Notes: generated from the sequence alone by a model not told the origin. A DNA stretch of 36,992 nt from Actinoplanes palleronii (GCF_016862315.1 NZ_BOMS01000183.1:1-36992), one strand, 5' to 3'. Positions 1 through 8,463 are shown, numbered from the stretch's first letter. A program made the numbers and translations.

Positions 1-130
1 GTCTAGGGGGGAGATCGTTCCTATGGCTTACCTGGCCGCTACGTCCGACTGAGATAGCCGGGAATTCCCACCGGCGAAGGCGACAACGCCTATAATCAGC
101 GCCGGTTTCCCCATGGCAGAATCGCCGCGG
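1..130. other. Left edge, no supported gene
   Basis: These bases lie downstream of the GntR-family gene. The minus strand has a 28-codon frame (114 to 28) starting MGKPALIIGVVAF that looks like the start of a hydrophobic helix, but it is too short to support as a gene. A TATAAT at 91-96 on the plus strand has no convincing -35 box and no gene in front of it. Confidence 0.4.
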
Positions 131-871
131 TCAGGCCGCCGCGGCGTAGGCGGCCAGCAGCTGCGCCTCCGCGTCGTCGAAGTAGCGCTGCAGCGCTTCC
201 TCCGCCGCTCGCGGGTCACCCGCGGCCAGCAGCTCGTAGAGGGCCCGGTTCCCGGCCAGATACGGCTCGTGCAGCTGCCGTGGGTCGGCGACCACCAGGA
301 ACACCAGACGGAGTTCGGCCAGCAGCGCCCGGACCGCCTCGGCGACCCGGCGGCTGCCGGCCATGTCGGCGATCGTCTGGTGGAACCGCATGTTCGCCGT
401 GCCGACCGCGCTCCAGTCGCCGCGCGCGGCCGCCTGCTCGGCCACCTCGATCGCGGCGCCGGCCAGCGACACCGCCTCCGCCGGAACGGTCGTCAGGTTG
501 CGCAGCGCGCCGCACTCCAGGATGCGCCGGATCGCGTAGAGGTCACGGATGTCCGCGGTGCTCAGCAGCCGGACGAAGACGCCCCGGTTCAGCTGGTGTT
601 CCAGCAGGCCCTCGTGCGACAGCAGCCGGAACGCCTCGCGCAGCGTGTTGCGGGAGATGCCGAGCGCCTCGCGCAGGCTCTCCTCGCTCAGCCGGGTGCC
701 GGGCAGGAACACCCCCTCGGTGATCCGCTGCCGCAGGATGTCCGCCACCCGCTCCGCGGTGCTGCCCCGGTCGAGCAGCGCCCGATCTCCGGCCAGCCGG
801 GTCCCCCACTCGTCGGTCACATGCAGATCGTAGAACAATCCCGCTTCACGGATGCGGGAGGCGCCGGGCAC
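131..871 (-). CDS. GntR-family regulator, FadR/FCD subfamily
   Basis: DNA-binding transcriptional regulator. The N-terminal winged helix-turn-helix (about residues 38-100) reads AERVADILRQRI, then RLSEESLREALGISRNTLRE, which is the GntR recognition region. It is followed by an all-helical FCD-type effector domain (about 108-235) with the N..RFHQTIADMAGSRR stretch typical of the metal/ligand pocket, including His. The start is a GTG at 871 behind a strong GGGAGGGGG ribosome site; an inner GTG at 820 has none. The start lies 26 bp inside the end of soxR on the same strand, so the two may be co-transcribed. FCD regulators usually sense small carboxylic acids or sugars; the ligand here cannot be read. 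Confidence 0.85.
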   Translation of the reverse strand: MPGASRIREAGLFYDLHVTDEWGTRLAGDRALLDRGSTAERVADILRQRITEGVFLPGTRLSEESLREALGISRNTLREAFRLLSHEGLLEHQLNRGVFVRLLSTADIRDLYAIRRILECGALRNLTTVPAEAVSLAGAAIEVAEQAAARGDWSAVGTANMRFHQTIADMAGSRRVAEAVRALLAELRLVFLVVADPRQLHEPYLAGNRALYELLAAGDPRAAEEALQRYFDDAEAQLLAAYAAAA

Positions 872-1301
872 CCGCCCCCTCCCGGCCGAGGACGTCGCGC
901 GGGTTGGTCAGGTGACAGGACCGCAGGGACAGGCAGCCGCAGCCGATGCAGTCGGTGAGCTGGTCCCGCAGCGCCTGCAGCTGGGCGATCCGATCGTCCA
1001 GCTCGGTGCGCCAGGTCGCGGACAGCTGCGCCCAGTCGTCCGGGGTCGGCGTCCGCTCGCTCGGCAGCTGGTCCAGGGCGTCACGGATCGCGGCGAGCGA
1101 GATGCCGACGTGCTGCGACGCCCGGATGAACGCGACCCGGCGCAGCGTCTCCCGGCTGAACCGGCGCTGGTTCGTCGCCGTCCGGACGCTGCGGATCAGG
1201 CCTTTGCGCTCGTAGAAGTGCAGGGCGGAGATCGCCACGCCGCTGCGGTCGGCGACCTGGCCGACGGTGAGCTCGTGGAACGGGGTGTGCGGCCGGGGCA
1301 T
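846..1301 (-). CDS. soxR: SoxR, [2Fe-2S] redox-sensing MerR-family regulator
   Basis: 151-residue redox-sensing activator. The MerR helix-turn-helix is at about residues 11-30 (LTVGQVADRSGVAISALHFY), with the ERKGLI wing after it, then a dimerisation helix. The cluster ligands are Cys118, Cys121, Cys123 and Cys129 in CIGCGCLSLRSC, the same spacing as in enterobacterial SoxR. I chose ATG 1301 because the protein then begins at the conserved domain; the longer frame to 1442 would cross the divergent promoter and gene. In actinomycetes SoxR answers redox-active metabolites rather than running a SoxS system (family knowledge). The adjacent sox box and divergent oxidoreductase make that gene the obvious target. 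Confidence 0.93.
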   Translation of the reverse strand: MPRPHTPFHELTVGQVADRSGVAISALHFYERKGLIRSVRTATNQRRFSRETLRRVAFIRASQHVGISLAAIRDALDQLPSERTPTPDDWAQLSATWRTELDDRIAQLQALRDQLTDCIGCGCLSLRSCHLTNPRDVLGREGAGARRLPHP

Positions 1302-1318
1302 GCGACCGAATCTAGTGC

Positions 1319-1349
1319 TTGCCCTCAACCACGGTTGAGCCCAGAGGAT
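1319..1349 (+). promoter_or_regulatory. SoxR-controlled promoter with sox box
   Basis: A perfect palindrome CTCAACC-AC-GGTTGAG at 1324-1339 sits between TTGCCC (1319-1324) and GAGGAT (1344-1349). The spacer is 19 bp, the lengthened spacer typical of MerR-family-activated promoters, which the regulator untwists. The predicted transcript start falls at or next to the ATG at 1357, so the message may be leaderless, although AGAGG at 1343-1347 could also serve as a ribosome site. The same box lies just upstream of soxR on the other strand and could autoregulate it. Confidence 0.8.
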
Positions 1350-1356
1350 CTGTCCC

Positions 1357-2259
1357 ATGACCAACGTTCTCGTCATCGGCGCCACCGGCAAGCAGGGCGG
1401 TGCCGTGGCCCGGCTGCTGCTCGACCACGGCCACGACGTCACCGCCTACGTGCGGTCCCCCGAGGCACCGGCCGCGCGGGCACTGTCCACCGCCGGGGCA
1501 CGGCTCGCCGCCGGCGACCTGTCCGATCCGGAGGCGCTCGGCCGCGCGATCACGGGTGCCGACGCGGTCTTCGGGCTGTCCGTACCCTTCGGGGAAGGCG
1601 GCCTGGACCAGGAAGTTTCGCAAGGCAGGCTGCTGGTCGAGGCCGCGGAGCGGGCCGAGGCCCATCTCGTTTTTTCCTCGGTACGCGGCGCCGGCCGTAT
1701 CGCCGCGACCGACATCGGTCACGCCGACAGCAAGCAGCTGATCGAGGCGCACCTGCGCGAGCGGCCGGTCCGCGCGACCGTCCTCGGGCCGGTGTACTTC
1801 ATGGAGAATGCCCTGAACGTCGGGTTCAGCCGGCTCGCCGACGGCGTGCTGGCCAACCCGCTCTCCCCCGGCAAGCCGCTCGACCAGGTGACCGTCCGGG
1901 ACATCGCCGCCCTCGCCGTGCTCGCCGTGGAGAACCCGGACCGGTTCGCCGGCGAGCGGATCGACGTGATCTCCGACCGGGTGACCGGCGAGGAGGCGGC
2001 CCGGGTGCTCGGCGAGGTGCTGGGCCGGGAGATCCCGTACCGGCAGCTGCCGCTCGAACAGGTGCGGCAGTGGGCCGGTGACGAGATCGCCGACATGTTC
2101 CAGCGGTTCGAGGACAACACCGAGTTCGCCGACCTGGACACGCTGCACGCCAGGTATCCGGAGGTCGGCTGGCACCGCTACGCGGACTGGGCGCGCTCGG
2201 TCGACTGGGACCGGGTCATCGGCGCCACAGCCAGTTCTCCCGTTCGTAGAGCGGGGTGA
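1357..2259 (+). CDS. NmrA-like NAD(P)-binding oxidoreductase
   Basis: 300-residue atypical short-chain dehydrogenase of the NmrA/YtfG type. The N-terminal Rossmann fold has TNVLVIGATGKQGGAVARLL with the GATGKQG dinucleotide loop at residues 8-14. The usual Tyr-x-x-x-Lys pair of classical SDRs is not evident, as is common for NmrA relatives, which often reduce quinones or act as redox sensors. The upstream sox box suggests induction by redox-cycling compounds, fitting NADPH-dependent quinone detoxification (inference). The last 44 bp overlap the convergent acetyltransferase gene. Confidence 0.85.
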   Translation: MTNVLVIGATGKQGGAVARLLLDHGHDVTAYVRSPEAPAARALSTAGARLAAGDLSDPEALGRAITGADAVFGLSVPFGEGGLDQEVSQGRLLVEAAERAEAHLVFSSVRGAGRIAATDIGHADSKQLIEAHLRERPVRATVLGPVYFMENALNVGFSRLADGVLANPLSPGKPLDQVTVRDIAALAVLAVENPDRFAGERIDVISDRVTGEEAARVLGEVLGREIPYRQLPLEQVRQWAGDEIADMFQRFEDNTEFADLDTLHARYPEVGWHRYADWARSVDWDRVIGATASSPVRRAG

Positions 2260-3022
2260 GACCGGCCTTGAGCATGTTGGCCAGTGACGGGTTGTGCGCG
2301 TGCGGTGCGGGTTTGCCGGTCTCGGCGTAGACCCGGGTGCAGCCGGCGTCGGCGGCGGCCGCGGCCCGGGCCGCGATCAGCGCACCCTGCGCGCCCCGGC
2401 GGCGATACTCGGCGCGGGTGGCGGCCGCGTTCAGCCCGGCGCCGCCGTCGTGCAGGTAGAGGTTGCCGCCCGCGACGATCAGGTCGCCGTCCCAGGCCGC
2501 GTACGGCTGCCAGCCGGGCCGGCCGACAGTGGACGCGAGCATCGTGGTCAGGTCACCGGCGGGCATCCCGAACGTGTCCAGCACGGTGCCGGCGAACGCC
2601 TCGGCCTGCTCCGCCGGCACCGGGCCGATCCGCAGGTCGGTCGCGGTGGCGGCGACCCGGGCCGGGTCACCGCCGAGCTTGATCCAGGTGGTGCCGCGCT
2701 CGACACCCCGGACGGCGGCCGCCTCGGCGAACCCGGCCGGCAGCACCGCCGGGATCAGCTGGAGCACCGCCTGCTTGACGCCGGAGCCCCGGTAGAAGTC
2801 GAGGATCTCGTCGAACAGGTCCAGGGTGAACGGTTCGGTCAGGCCGAAGCCGAGCGCCTTGCTCCAGTACGTCGTCGGGTCGGCGGCCATCGCGACGGCC
2901 ACGCCCCCGCCGATCCGGGCGGCCGAGACACCGAGCCGGGTGCGGGCCGCTTCCGGCATGCCGGTTTCGTAGTCGTACATGAAGGCGGCCTCGACCTGCT
3001 CCGCGCCGATGTCGTCGATCAT
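2216..3022 (-). CDS. GNAT-family N-acetyltransferase
   Basis: 268 residues. The C-terminal half is a GNAT fold: LYLHDGGAGLNAAATRAEYR, then RRGAQGALIAARAAAAADAG (the acetyl-CoA pyrophosphate-binding R-R-x-G-x-G/A turn), ending in HNPSLANMLKAGLTPLYERE. The N-terminal ~120 residues are a degenerate second GNAT-like or substrate domain. Substrate unknown. The start ATG shares 4 bp (ATGA) with the stop of the upstream TPR gene, so the pair is translationally coupled. The 3' end overlaps the convergent NmrA-like gene. Confidence 0.8.
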   Translation of the reverse strand: MIDDIGAEQVEAAFMYDYETGMPEAARTRLGVSAARIGGGVAVAMAADPTTYWSKALGFGLTEPFTLDLFDEILDFYRGSGVKQAVLQLIPAVLPAGFAEAAAVRGVERGTTWIKLGGDPARVAATATDLRIGPVPAEQAEAFAGTVLDTFGMPAGDLTTMLASTVGRPGWQPYAAWDGDLIVAGGNLYLHDGGAGLNAAATRAEYRRRGAQGALIAARAAAAADAGCTRVYAETGKPAPHAHNPSLANMLKAGLTPLYERENWLWRR

Positions 3023-3750
3023 TTATGTGCTCCGCTCTCGAAAGCCGCCTGCGGTTCCAGCTGACGTCCCCGGTCGTACTGCCGGGCGAACGCGTCTGCG
3101 CCGAGCGCCTGCTGCGCGGCGGCGCGGACGGCGGCCAGGTCGGCCGCGTCGTCCGGGTCCGGCACCTGGCCGAGCGCGGTGAACGCGGCGTCGGTGACCC
3201 CGGCCATCAGCGCGGCGCGGGCGTGATCACTTTCGGCTGCGGCGAGCGCGGCGTCGGCCAGGCAGACGTACGGCACGAAGTCCGCCCAGCCGTGCCGGAA
3301 CACCCGCTCGCGCCCCTCGGCGAACAGCTGCCGGGCCACGTCCAGATGACCGAGGCCGAGCTCGCAGAACGCCAGGTTGTGGTACTCCGAGTTGACCGTC
3401 GCCGGGCGGTCCAGGGCCTCGTTGAGCGCGATGCTGTCGAGGTACAGCTCCCGGGCTCGGGCCAGGTCACCGGACATCCGGGCGACGGCGGCCAGCACGT
3501 GCCGGGGCCGCTCCTCCAGGGCCCGGTCACCGGACCGCTCCGCCACGGCGAGGGCCTCCCGGGCGCGGGCCTCGCCACCGGGCAGGTCACCGCCGCGGAT
3601 GGCCACCCGGGCCAGGCTGTACCGGGCCTCCACCTCGCCGGCCGGGTCACCGGCGGCGACGGCTCGGACGATCTCGGCTTCGCTCATCCGTACCACGGCT
3701 TCGGTCTCACCGCGCCGGAACGCGGACCGCACCCGTTCGCTGAAATCCAT
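3019..3750 (-). CDS. Tetratricopeptide-repeat protein
   Basis: 243 residues made almost wholly of helix pairs of TPR type: EVEARYSLARVAIRGGDLPG (about 41-60), ERPRHVLAAVARMSGDLARA (about 79-98), NSEYHNLAFCELGLGHLDVA (about 119-138) and a last pair near YVCLADAALAAAESDHARAA. There is no signal peptide or enzymatic motif. It probably acts as a protein-protein scaffold. It is first in a two-gene unit with the acetyltransferase, overlapping by ATGA. Specific partner unknown. Confidence 0.78.
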   Translation of the reverse strand: MDFSERVRSAFRRGETEAVVRMSEAEIVRAVAAGDPAGEVEARYSLARVAIRGGDLPGGEARAREALAVAERSGDRALEERPRHVLAAVARMSGDLARARELYLDSIALNEALDRPATVNSEYHNLAFCELGLGHLDVARQLFAEGRERVFRHGWADFVPYVCLADAALAAAESDHARAALMAGVTDAAFTALGQVPDPDDAADLAAVRAAAQQALGADAFARQYDRGRQLEPQAAFESGAHK

Positions 3751-3922
3751 GAGGTCGAAGTATGCCGTCCGGCCGCCAGGTCGGCGGCCTGCGCGCGCCT
3801 CGCCCCAGGACGAGGGCAGTCCCCGGAGCGAGGCGGCTGTAAAGGAGACGGCCGCGACCCGGCCCGGTAACCGTAAGTCGCCGTGACCTACGTCTCAGCG
3901 CGCGCCTGGCATGCTGCACGGC

Positions 3923-4510
3923 ATGACCGGATTCGACCCCAAAGCAGATCTGCACCGCTACCTGCGCAGCGCCCGCGAAGCCCTGCTGTGGAAGCTCGAC
4001 GGGCTCTCCGAGTACGACCTGCGCCGCCCGCTGACCCCGAGCGGCACCAACCTGCTCGGCCTGGTGAAACACGTCGCCCTGGTGGAGGCGGGCTACCTCG
4101 GCGTGACCTTCGGACGCCAGCTCGATGACCTGCTGAGCGGCCTCGAGGACGACGCCGAGACGGACGCCGACCTGTGGGCCACCGCCGACGAGTCCCGGGA
4201 CCACGTGGTCGCGTTCTACCGCCGGGTCTGGGCACACTCGGACACCACGATCGAGACGTGCGACCTGGACACCCCCGGCGCGGTGCCGTGGTGGCCGGAC
4301 AACAGCGAGGTGACCCTGCACCGGATCCTGGTGCACGTGATCGCCGAGACGAACCGGCACGGCGGGCACGCGGACATCACCCGGGAGCTGATCGACGGCA
4401 CGGTGGGCATGCGGCCGGACAACAGCAACCTGGCGCTCACCGACCCGGCCCACCGGGCGGAATACCACGACCGGCTGCAGAAGCTCGCCGAGAGCACCCG
4501 CGAGCGCTGA
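3923..4510 (+). CDS. DinB-like metal-dependent enzyme (DUF664 type)
   Basis: 195 residues from ATG 3923, chosen over ATG 3911 because MTGFDPKADLHRYL fits the domain start. It is a four-helix DinB/YfiT-like bundle. Candidate metal ligands are His50 in LGLVKHVALVE and His146 and His149 in AETNRHGGHAD, the usual three-His arrangement. Relatives include mycothiol- or bacillithiol-dependent transferases; actinobacteria use mycothiol, but the thiol and substrate cannot be read. The gene stands alone. No good ribosome site is visible, so it may be leaderless. Confidence 0.8.
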   Translation: MTGFDPKADLHRYLRSAREALLWKLDGLSEYDLRRPLTPSGTNLLGLVKHVALVEAGYLGVTFGRQLDDLLSGLEDDAETDADLWATADESRDHVVAFYRRVWAHSDTTIETCDLDTPGAVPWWPDNSEVTLHRILVHVIAETNRHGGHADITRELIDGTVGMRPDNSNLALTDPAHRAEYHDRLQKLAESTRER

Positions 4511-4517
4511 ACTCCCG

Positions 4518-4937
4518 GTGGCCTGCTACCCGCCCGGGCAGGAACCCGATCCGGCCCGGATCGCCGGGGTTGATCCGGGCATCATCCACCCCTACGCCGT
4601 GACCACCCTCGACGGTCCAGCACTACTGGTGTCGGGTCGGGCGAACACTATCTGCACCTGGCCGACACCAAAGCCCGCCGTAAAGCCACCGCCGCCCGCG
4701 CACCGAAACCCGGTCAGCGCGGTTCACGCCGGTGGCGCAAGACCCGAAGGCGGGCCCGGCAGGTCGAAGCCCGCCACCAGCGGCGGATCCGGCAGGCTCA
4801 GCACGAAGCGGCCACGACCGTGATCGGCTGGGCTGTCGAGCATCGGGTCGGGACGTTGACCGTCGGTGACCCCCCGCGGAGTCCTCGACCTGAAGGCCGG
4901 GCGGCGCCCCCGCCGACGGCCGGTCCCGGCGTGATCC
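4518..4937 (+). pseudogene. Frameshifted TnpB (IS200/IS605 OrfB) remnant
   Basis: Three reading frames together spell part of a TnpB nuclease. Frame one has RIAGVDPGIIHPYAV, the RuvC-I block with its catalytic Asp. From about 4642 the next frame continues with EHYLHLADTKARRK, then GSRRWRKTRRRARQVEARHQ and TTVIGWAVEHRVGTLTVGDP. After a C-run near 4870 a third frame gives RGVLDLKAGRR and ends. The N-terminal part, zinc ribbon and RuvC-III block are absent. At least two frameshifts and both truncations make it dead. It is from a different TnpB lineage than the intact copy at 25.9-27.1 kb, whose RuvC-I block reads GVDWGVK. Confidence 0.75.
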
Positions 4938-5133
4938 ACGCCGCCCTCACGCGGCACCAGGATCAGTTGGCCGGCTGAGGCCCGCCCACCCTCGGCGGGG
5001 AGTCGCTCGCCCGCATCCACCCGATGCGGCGAGGATCCACAACGACAACCAGGCCCAACCCGGTGAACGTCAGTGGACACAGCACTACACTGCCCCGGTC
5101 CGTCCGGTACCACGATCCTCGGGGTGGCTTCAC

Positions 5134-6300
5134 ATGTCCCTGTACAGCACCCAGCGCCTGCAGTCGCTCCGCATGATCGTCACCGGTGGCGGCACCGGCG
5201 GGCACACCTACCCGGCGCTGACCACGGTCACCACGCTGCAGGCCCGGCTGGCCGCCACCGGCGTCACCCCGGAGTTGCTCTGGGTCGGTGTCGCCGACGG
5301 TCTGGAAGCCACCATCGCGGTGCGGCACGGCATCCCGTTCAAGGCGGTCACCACCGGCAAGCTGCGCCGCTCGACCAGCCCGAAGGACATCGCCCGCAAC
5401 GTCGTCGACGCGTTCCGGATCCCGCTGGGCATCGTGCAGGCCGCGTACACCGTGGCCCGGACCCGGCCGGCCGTGGTGCTCAGCACCGGCGGGTTCGTGT
5501 CGGTGCCGATCGGGCTGGCCGCGGCGCTGTTCCGGGTGCCATACCTGCTGCACGAGCAGACGCTCAGCCTGGGCCTGGCCAACCGGATCCTGGCCCGGGT
5601 GGCCACCCGGATCCTGCTCAGCCACGAGGCGTCGCTCGAACACCTGCCGCCGAAGGCCCGCCAGCGCGCGGTGGTCACCGGCAACCCGATCCGGCCCGCC
5701 GTGCTGCAGGGCGATCCGGCGAAGGGCCTCGCCGCGTACGGACTGGACCCGGCCGTCCCGCTGGTGCTGGTCACCGGCGGGGCCTCCGGCGCGCAGCAGG
5801 TCAACCGGATGCTCGCCGAGGCGCTGCCCGGCCTGCTGCAGCACTGCCAGGTGGTGCACCAGTGCGGCAGCCTCAACCACGCCGAGATGCAGCAGGTCGC
5901 CGCGAACCTGCCGGCACACCTGGCGCACCGCTACCGGGTGGTCGACTTCATCCACGAGGAGCTGCCCGACCTGCTCGCCGCGGCCGCCATCGTGGTCGCC
6001 CGCAGCGGGGCCGGCACGGTCGCCGAGCTGACCGCGCTCGGCAAGGCGTGTGTGCTGATCCCGTACCCGTACTCGGCCGGTGGCGAGCAGCGGATCACCG
6101 CCCGGCACCTCACCCAGCAGGGCGCGGCGGTCATGCTGGACGGCGACGAGGCCACGGCGGACCGGCTGCGCGACACCATCAACGGCCTGCTGGCCGACCC
6201 CGGTCACCGGATCGCGCTGGGCCGGGCCGCCGCCACCCACGGCCGGCCGGACGCCGCCGACCACGTGGTGACCGAGATCCTCACCGCGGCCGCGGGCTGA
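5134..6300 (+). CDS. murG: MurG-family UDP-GlcNAc glycosyltransferase
   Basis: 388-residue GT-B (family GT28) enzyme. MurG adds GlcNAc to lipid I on the inner membrane face to make lipid II. Seen: the GGGTGGHTYPA glycine loop (residues 18-28, His24), HEQ at 140-142, GGASGA (215-220), RSGAGTVAEL (290-299) with the sugar-nucleotide Glu298, and GGEQR (316-320) with Gln319. The Asn that normally follows HEQ is Thr143 here. The gene is not in a division/cell-wall cluster, so it may be a second copy with another lipid-linked substrate. The start ATG has GGGGTGG 6 nt upstream. An inner ATG at 5173 would remove 13 residues. Confidence 0.82.
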   Translation: MSLYSTQRLQSLRMIVTGGGTGGHTYPALTTVTTLQARLAATGVTPELLWVGVADGLEATIAVRHGIPFKAVTTGKLRRSTSPKDIARNVVDAFRIPLGIVQAAYTVARTRPAVVLSTGGFVSVPIGLAAALFRVPYLLHEQTLSLGLANRILARVATRILLSHEASLEHLPPKARQRAVVTGNPIRPAVLQGDPAKGLAAYGLDPAVPLVLVTGGASGAQQVNRMLAEALPGLLQHCQVVHQCGSLNHAEMQQVAANLPAHLAHRYRVVDFIHEELPDLLAAAAIVVARSGAGTVAELTALGKACVLIPYPYSAGGEQRITARHLTQQGAAVMLDGDEATADRLRDTINGLLADPGHRIALGRAAATHGRPDAADHVVTEILTAAAG

Positions 6301-6368
6301 CCGACTGATCACGAGCGGTTCGGGGTACTGAGGGACGGTCACACCCCCCGAAGCGCGAGGACTCCCCC

Positions 6369-7337
6369 ATGGACACACCGTTGCGGTCCGCCGTAGTCGT
6401 CAACCCGGTGAAGGTCGCCGACCTCGACGAGCTACGCCGGACCATCACCGAGGCGTTGGCCACCGCGGGCTGGCCGGCGCCGATGTGGCTGGAGACCACC
6501 GTCGACGATCCCGGCGCGGGCCAGGCCGCCCAGGCCGTGCGGGACGGCGCCGAAGTGGTCTTCGCCTGCGGCGGTGACGGCACCGTGATGGCCTGCGTGA
6601 CCGCGCTGGCCGGCACCGAGGTGGCGCTCGCCGTGCTGCCGGCCGGCACCGGCAACCTGCTGGCCGCGAACCTCGGGCTGAGCAACGACCTGGCCACCGG
6701 CCTCGAGGTGGTGCTGCAGGGTGGCCGGCGGCGCATCGACGTCGGCTGTGTCGGCGACCAGAGCTTCGCGGTGATGGCCGGGATGGGCTTCGACGCGCAC
6801 ATGCTGGACGCCACGAACGACACCGCGAAGAAGCACATCGGCTGGCTGGCCTACGTCGCCGGCGCGGTCAAGCACCTGCGGGACCGTCCGATGCGGCTGA
6901 CCATCACCCTCGACGACCGCCCGGCCCTCCGGCGCCGCCCGCGCACGGTGATCGTCGGCAACGTCGGGCGGCTGCAGGGCGGCATGCGGCTGCTCCAGGA
7001 CGCCCAGCCCGACGACGGCCTGCTCGACGTGGCCATTCTCAGCCCGCGCAACCTGCGCCACTGGGCCGCGCTGGGCTGGGGCGTGCTGCGCCGCAAGCAG
7101 TCCGTGGCGCGGATGGAGACCTACACCGCGACCACGGTGCGGATCCTCAGCAACCGTTCCCAGCCCCGCCAGCTCGACGGCGACCTGATCGAGCCGGGCC
7201 GGGAGCTGCTGGTCACGGTCCGTCCGCAGGCCCTGGTCCTGTGCGTCCCCCAGCCGGAGACCGACCCGGATCTGGCCCACGACGCCGACGCGGTGTCCCG
7301 CGACGCCGAAGAACTCCGCCGCGCCACGACCGCTTGA
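6369..7337 (+). CDS. Diacylglycerol kinase-family lipid kinase
   Basis: 322 residues with the DAGK catalytic domain: AVVVNPVKV at 8-16, ACGGDGTVMACV (GGDGT at 68-72, the nucleotide loop), LPAGTGNLLAANLGL, and the C-terminal beta-sandwich with DDGLLDVAILSP and RQLDGDLIEPG. The family phosphorylates diacylglycerol, sphingoid or polyprenyl-type lipids. It lies 68 bp behind the MurG-like gene in the same direction, with its own GCGAGGA ribosome site, so the two could act on a shared lipid carrier or envelope lipid pool (inference). A large hairpin follows at 7349-7398. Confidence 0.87.
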   Translation: MDTPLRSAVVVNPVKVADLDELRRTITEALATAGWPAPMWLETTVDDPGAGQAAQAVRDGAEVVFACGGDGTVMACVTALAGTEVALAVLPAGTGNLLAANLGLSNDLATGLEVVLQGGRRRIDVGCVGDQSFAVMAGMGFDAHMLDATNDTAKKHIGWLAYVAGAVKHLRDRPMRLTITLDDRPALRRRPRTVIVGNVGRLQGGMRLLQDAQPDDGLLDVAILSPRNLRHWAALGWGVLRRKQSVARMETYTATTVRILSNRSQPRQLDGDLIEPGRELLVTVRPQALVLCVPQPETDPDLAHDADAVSRDAEELRRATTA

Positions 7338-7348
7338 TCTTCAGGTTC

Positions 7349-7398
7349 ACCCTTTTCCGGTACGCCGGGACGCGCGTCCGGTCGTACCGGAAAAGGGT
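7349..7398. terminator. Strong bidirectional hairpin terminator
   Basis: A 15-bp perfect inverted repeat, ACCCTTTTCCGGTAC at 7349-7363 and GTACCGGAAAAGGGT at 7384-7398, encloses 20 nt that hold a second palindrome GGACGCGCGTCC. It sits between the convergent lipid kinase and LLM oxidoreductase genes. There is no long T-run, as is usual in actinobacteria. Confidence 0.85.
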
Positions 7399-7441
7399 CG
7401 AACAGTGATCGAAAGCGGCCGTGAGGCAAGCGGGGGGTTTG

Positions 7442-8443
7442 TCAGGCGGCCGCCGGCGCGGTCATCGCCGCGCCGGTCAGCTCGATCGAGCGGACCCGGT
7501 CGGCCACCGACTGGGCGTGGTGCGCCGTGATCAGCTCGTCGGCCTCGCACGACGCGGCGAACTCGGCCAGGTAGTCGCGCACCTCGTCCGGGGTGCCGAC
7601 CGCGGTGTAGCGGGTCATCGACGCCAGGTTCTGCCCGCCCGGCGAGGCCAGGAACGCGTCGATCTCCGCGTCGGTGAAGTTCTGCCCGATCGCGCCGCGC
7701 GAGATGAACGCCCGGGTCCGCGCCCGGTACGACGACGTCATCTGCCGCACCGCCTCGTCGTGGGTCTCCGCGGCGATCACGTTGACCCCGGCGATCACAT
7801 ACGGCTCCGCCAGCTGCGCCGACGGGGTGAACGTCCGGCGGTAGACCTGCACGGCCTGGTGCAGCGCGTCCGGCGCGAAGTGCGAGGCGAACGCGTAGGG
7901 CAGGCCGAGCTTCGCGGCGAGCTGCGCGCCGAACAGCGACGAGCCGAGGATGTAGAGCGGCACCGGCTGCTCGGCGCGCGGCACCGCCTGCACCCCGGGG
8001 ATCACCGACTTGCCGGCCAGATAGCCCTGCAGCTCGACGACGTCCTGCGGGAACGAGTCGGCGGACAGGTGATCGCGGCGCAGGGCGCGGGCGGTGACCT
8101 GGTCGCTGCCCGGCGCCCGGCCGAGCCCGAGGTCGATCCGGCCCGGGAAGAGCGACTCGAGGGTGCCGAACTGCTCCGCGATGACCAGTGGCGAGTGGTT
8201 CGGCAGCATCACACCACCGGCGCCCAGCTTGATCGACTCGGTGTGGGCGGCGACGTAGCCGATCAGGACGCTCGTGGCCGAGGACGCGATCGAGGCCATG
8301 TTGTGGTGCTCGGCATACCAGACCCGGGCGTAACCGGCCTGCTCGGCGGCCCGGGCGAGCGCCACGCTGGCCTCGAAGCTGTCGCGGGCGGTCTGCCCGG
8401 CGGAGATCGGCGCCAGGTCGAGCAGGGAGAGGGTGGTGGGCAT
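7442..8443 (-). CDS. LLM-class flavin-dependent oxidoreductase
   Basis: 333-residue bacterial-luciferase-like TIM barrel using reduced FMN or F420. The start is ATG 8443 (MPTTLSLLDLAPI) after GGAAGG; the longer frame to 8764 runs through the ArsR gene and is rejected. Family blocks seen: EQAGYARVWYAEHHNMASIA, HTESIKLGAGGVMLPNHSPL, FPGRIDLGLGRAPGSD, and the C-terminal AVGTPDEVRDYL. It resembles the YhbW/luciferase-like subgroup. It lies 20 bp behind the ArsR-type gene, so they form an operon. Substrate unknown. Confidence 0.88.
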   Translation of the reverse strand: MPTTLSLLDLAPISAGQTARDSFEASVALARAAEQAGYARVWYAEHHNMASIASSATSVLIGYVAAHTESIKLGAGGVMLPNHSPLVIAEQFGTLESLFPGRIDLGLGRAPGSDQVTARALRRDHLSADSFPQDVVELQGYLAGKSVIPGVQAVPRAEQPVPLYILGSSLFGAQLAAKLGLPYAFASHFAPDALHQAVQVYRRTFTPSAQLAEPYVIAGVNVIAAETHDEAVRQMTSSYRARTRAFISRGAIGQNFTDAEIDAFLASPGGQNLASMTRYTAVGTPDEVRDYLAEFAASCEADELITAHHAQSVADRVRSIELTGAAMTAPAAA

Positions 8444-8463
8444 GAGGGTGCCGCCTTCCAGGG

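Noticed and set aside
91..96. TATAAT promoter box
   Set aside because: No -35 partner and no gene follows on that strand; it lies downstream of the GntR-family gene.
5073..6308. Long open frames on both strands over the MurG-like and lipid kinase genes
   Set aside because: Typical high-GC shadows rich in Arg, Gly, Pro and Ala with no domain motifs.
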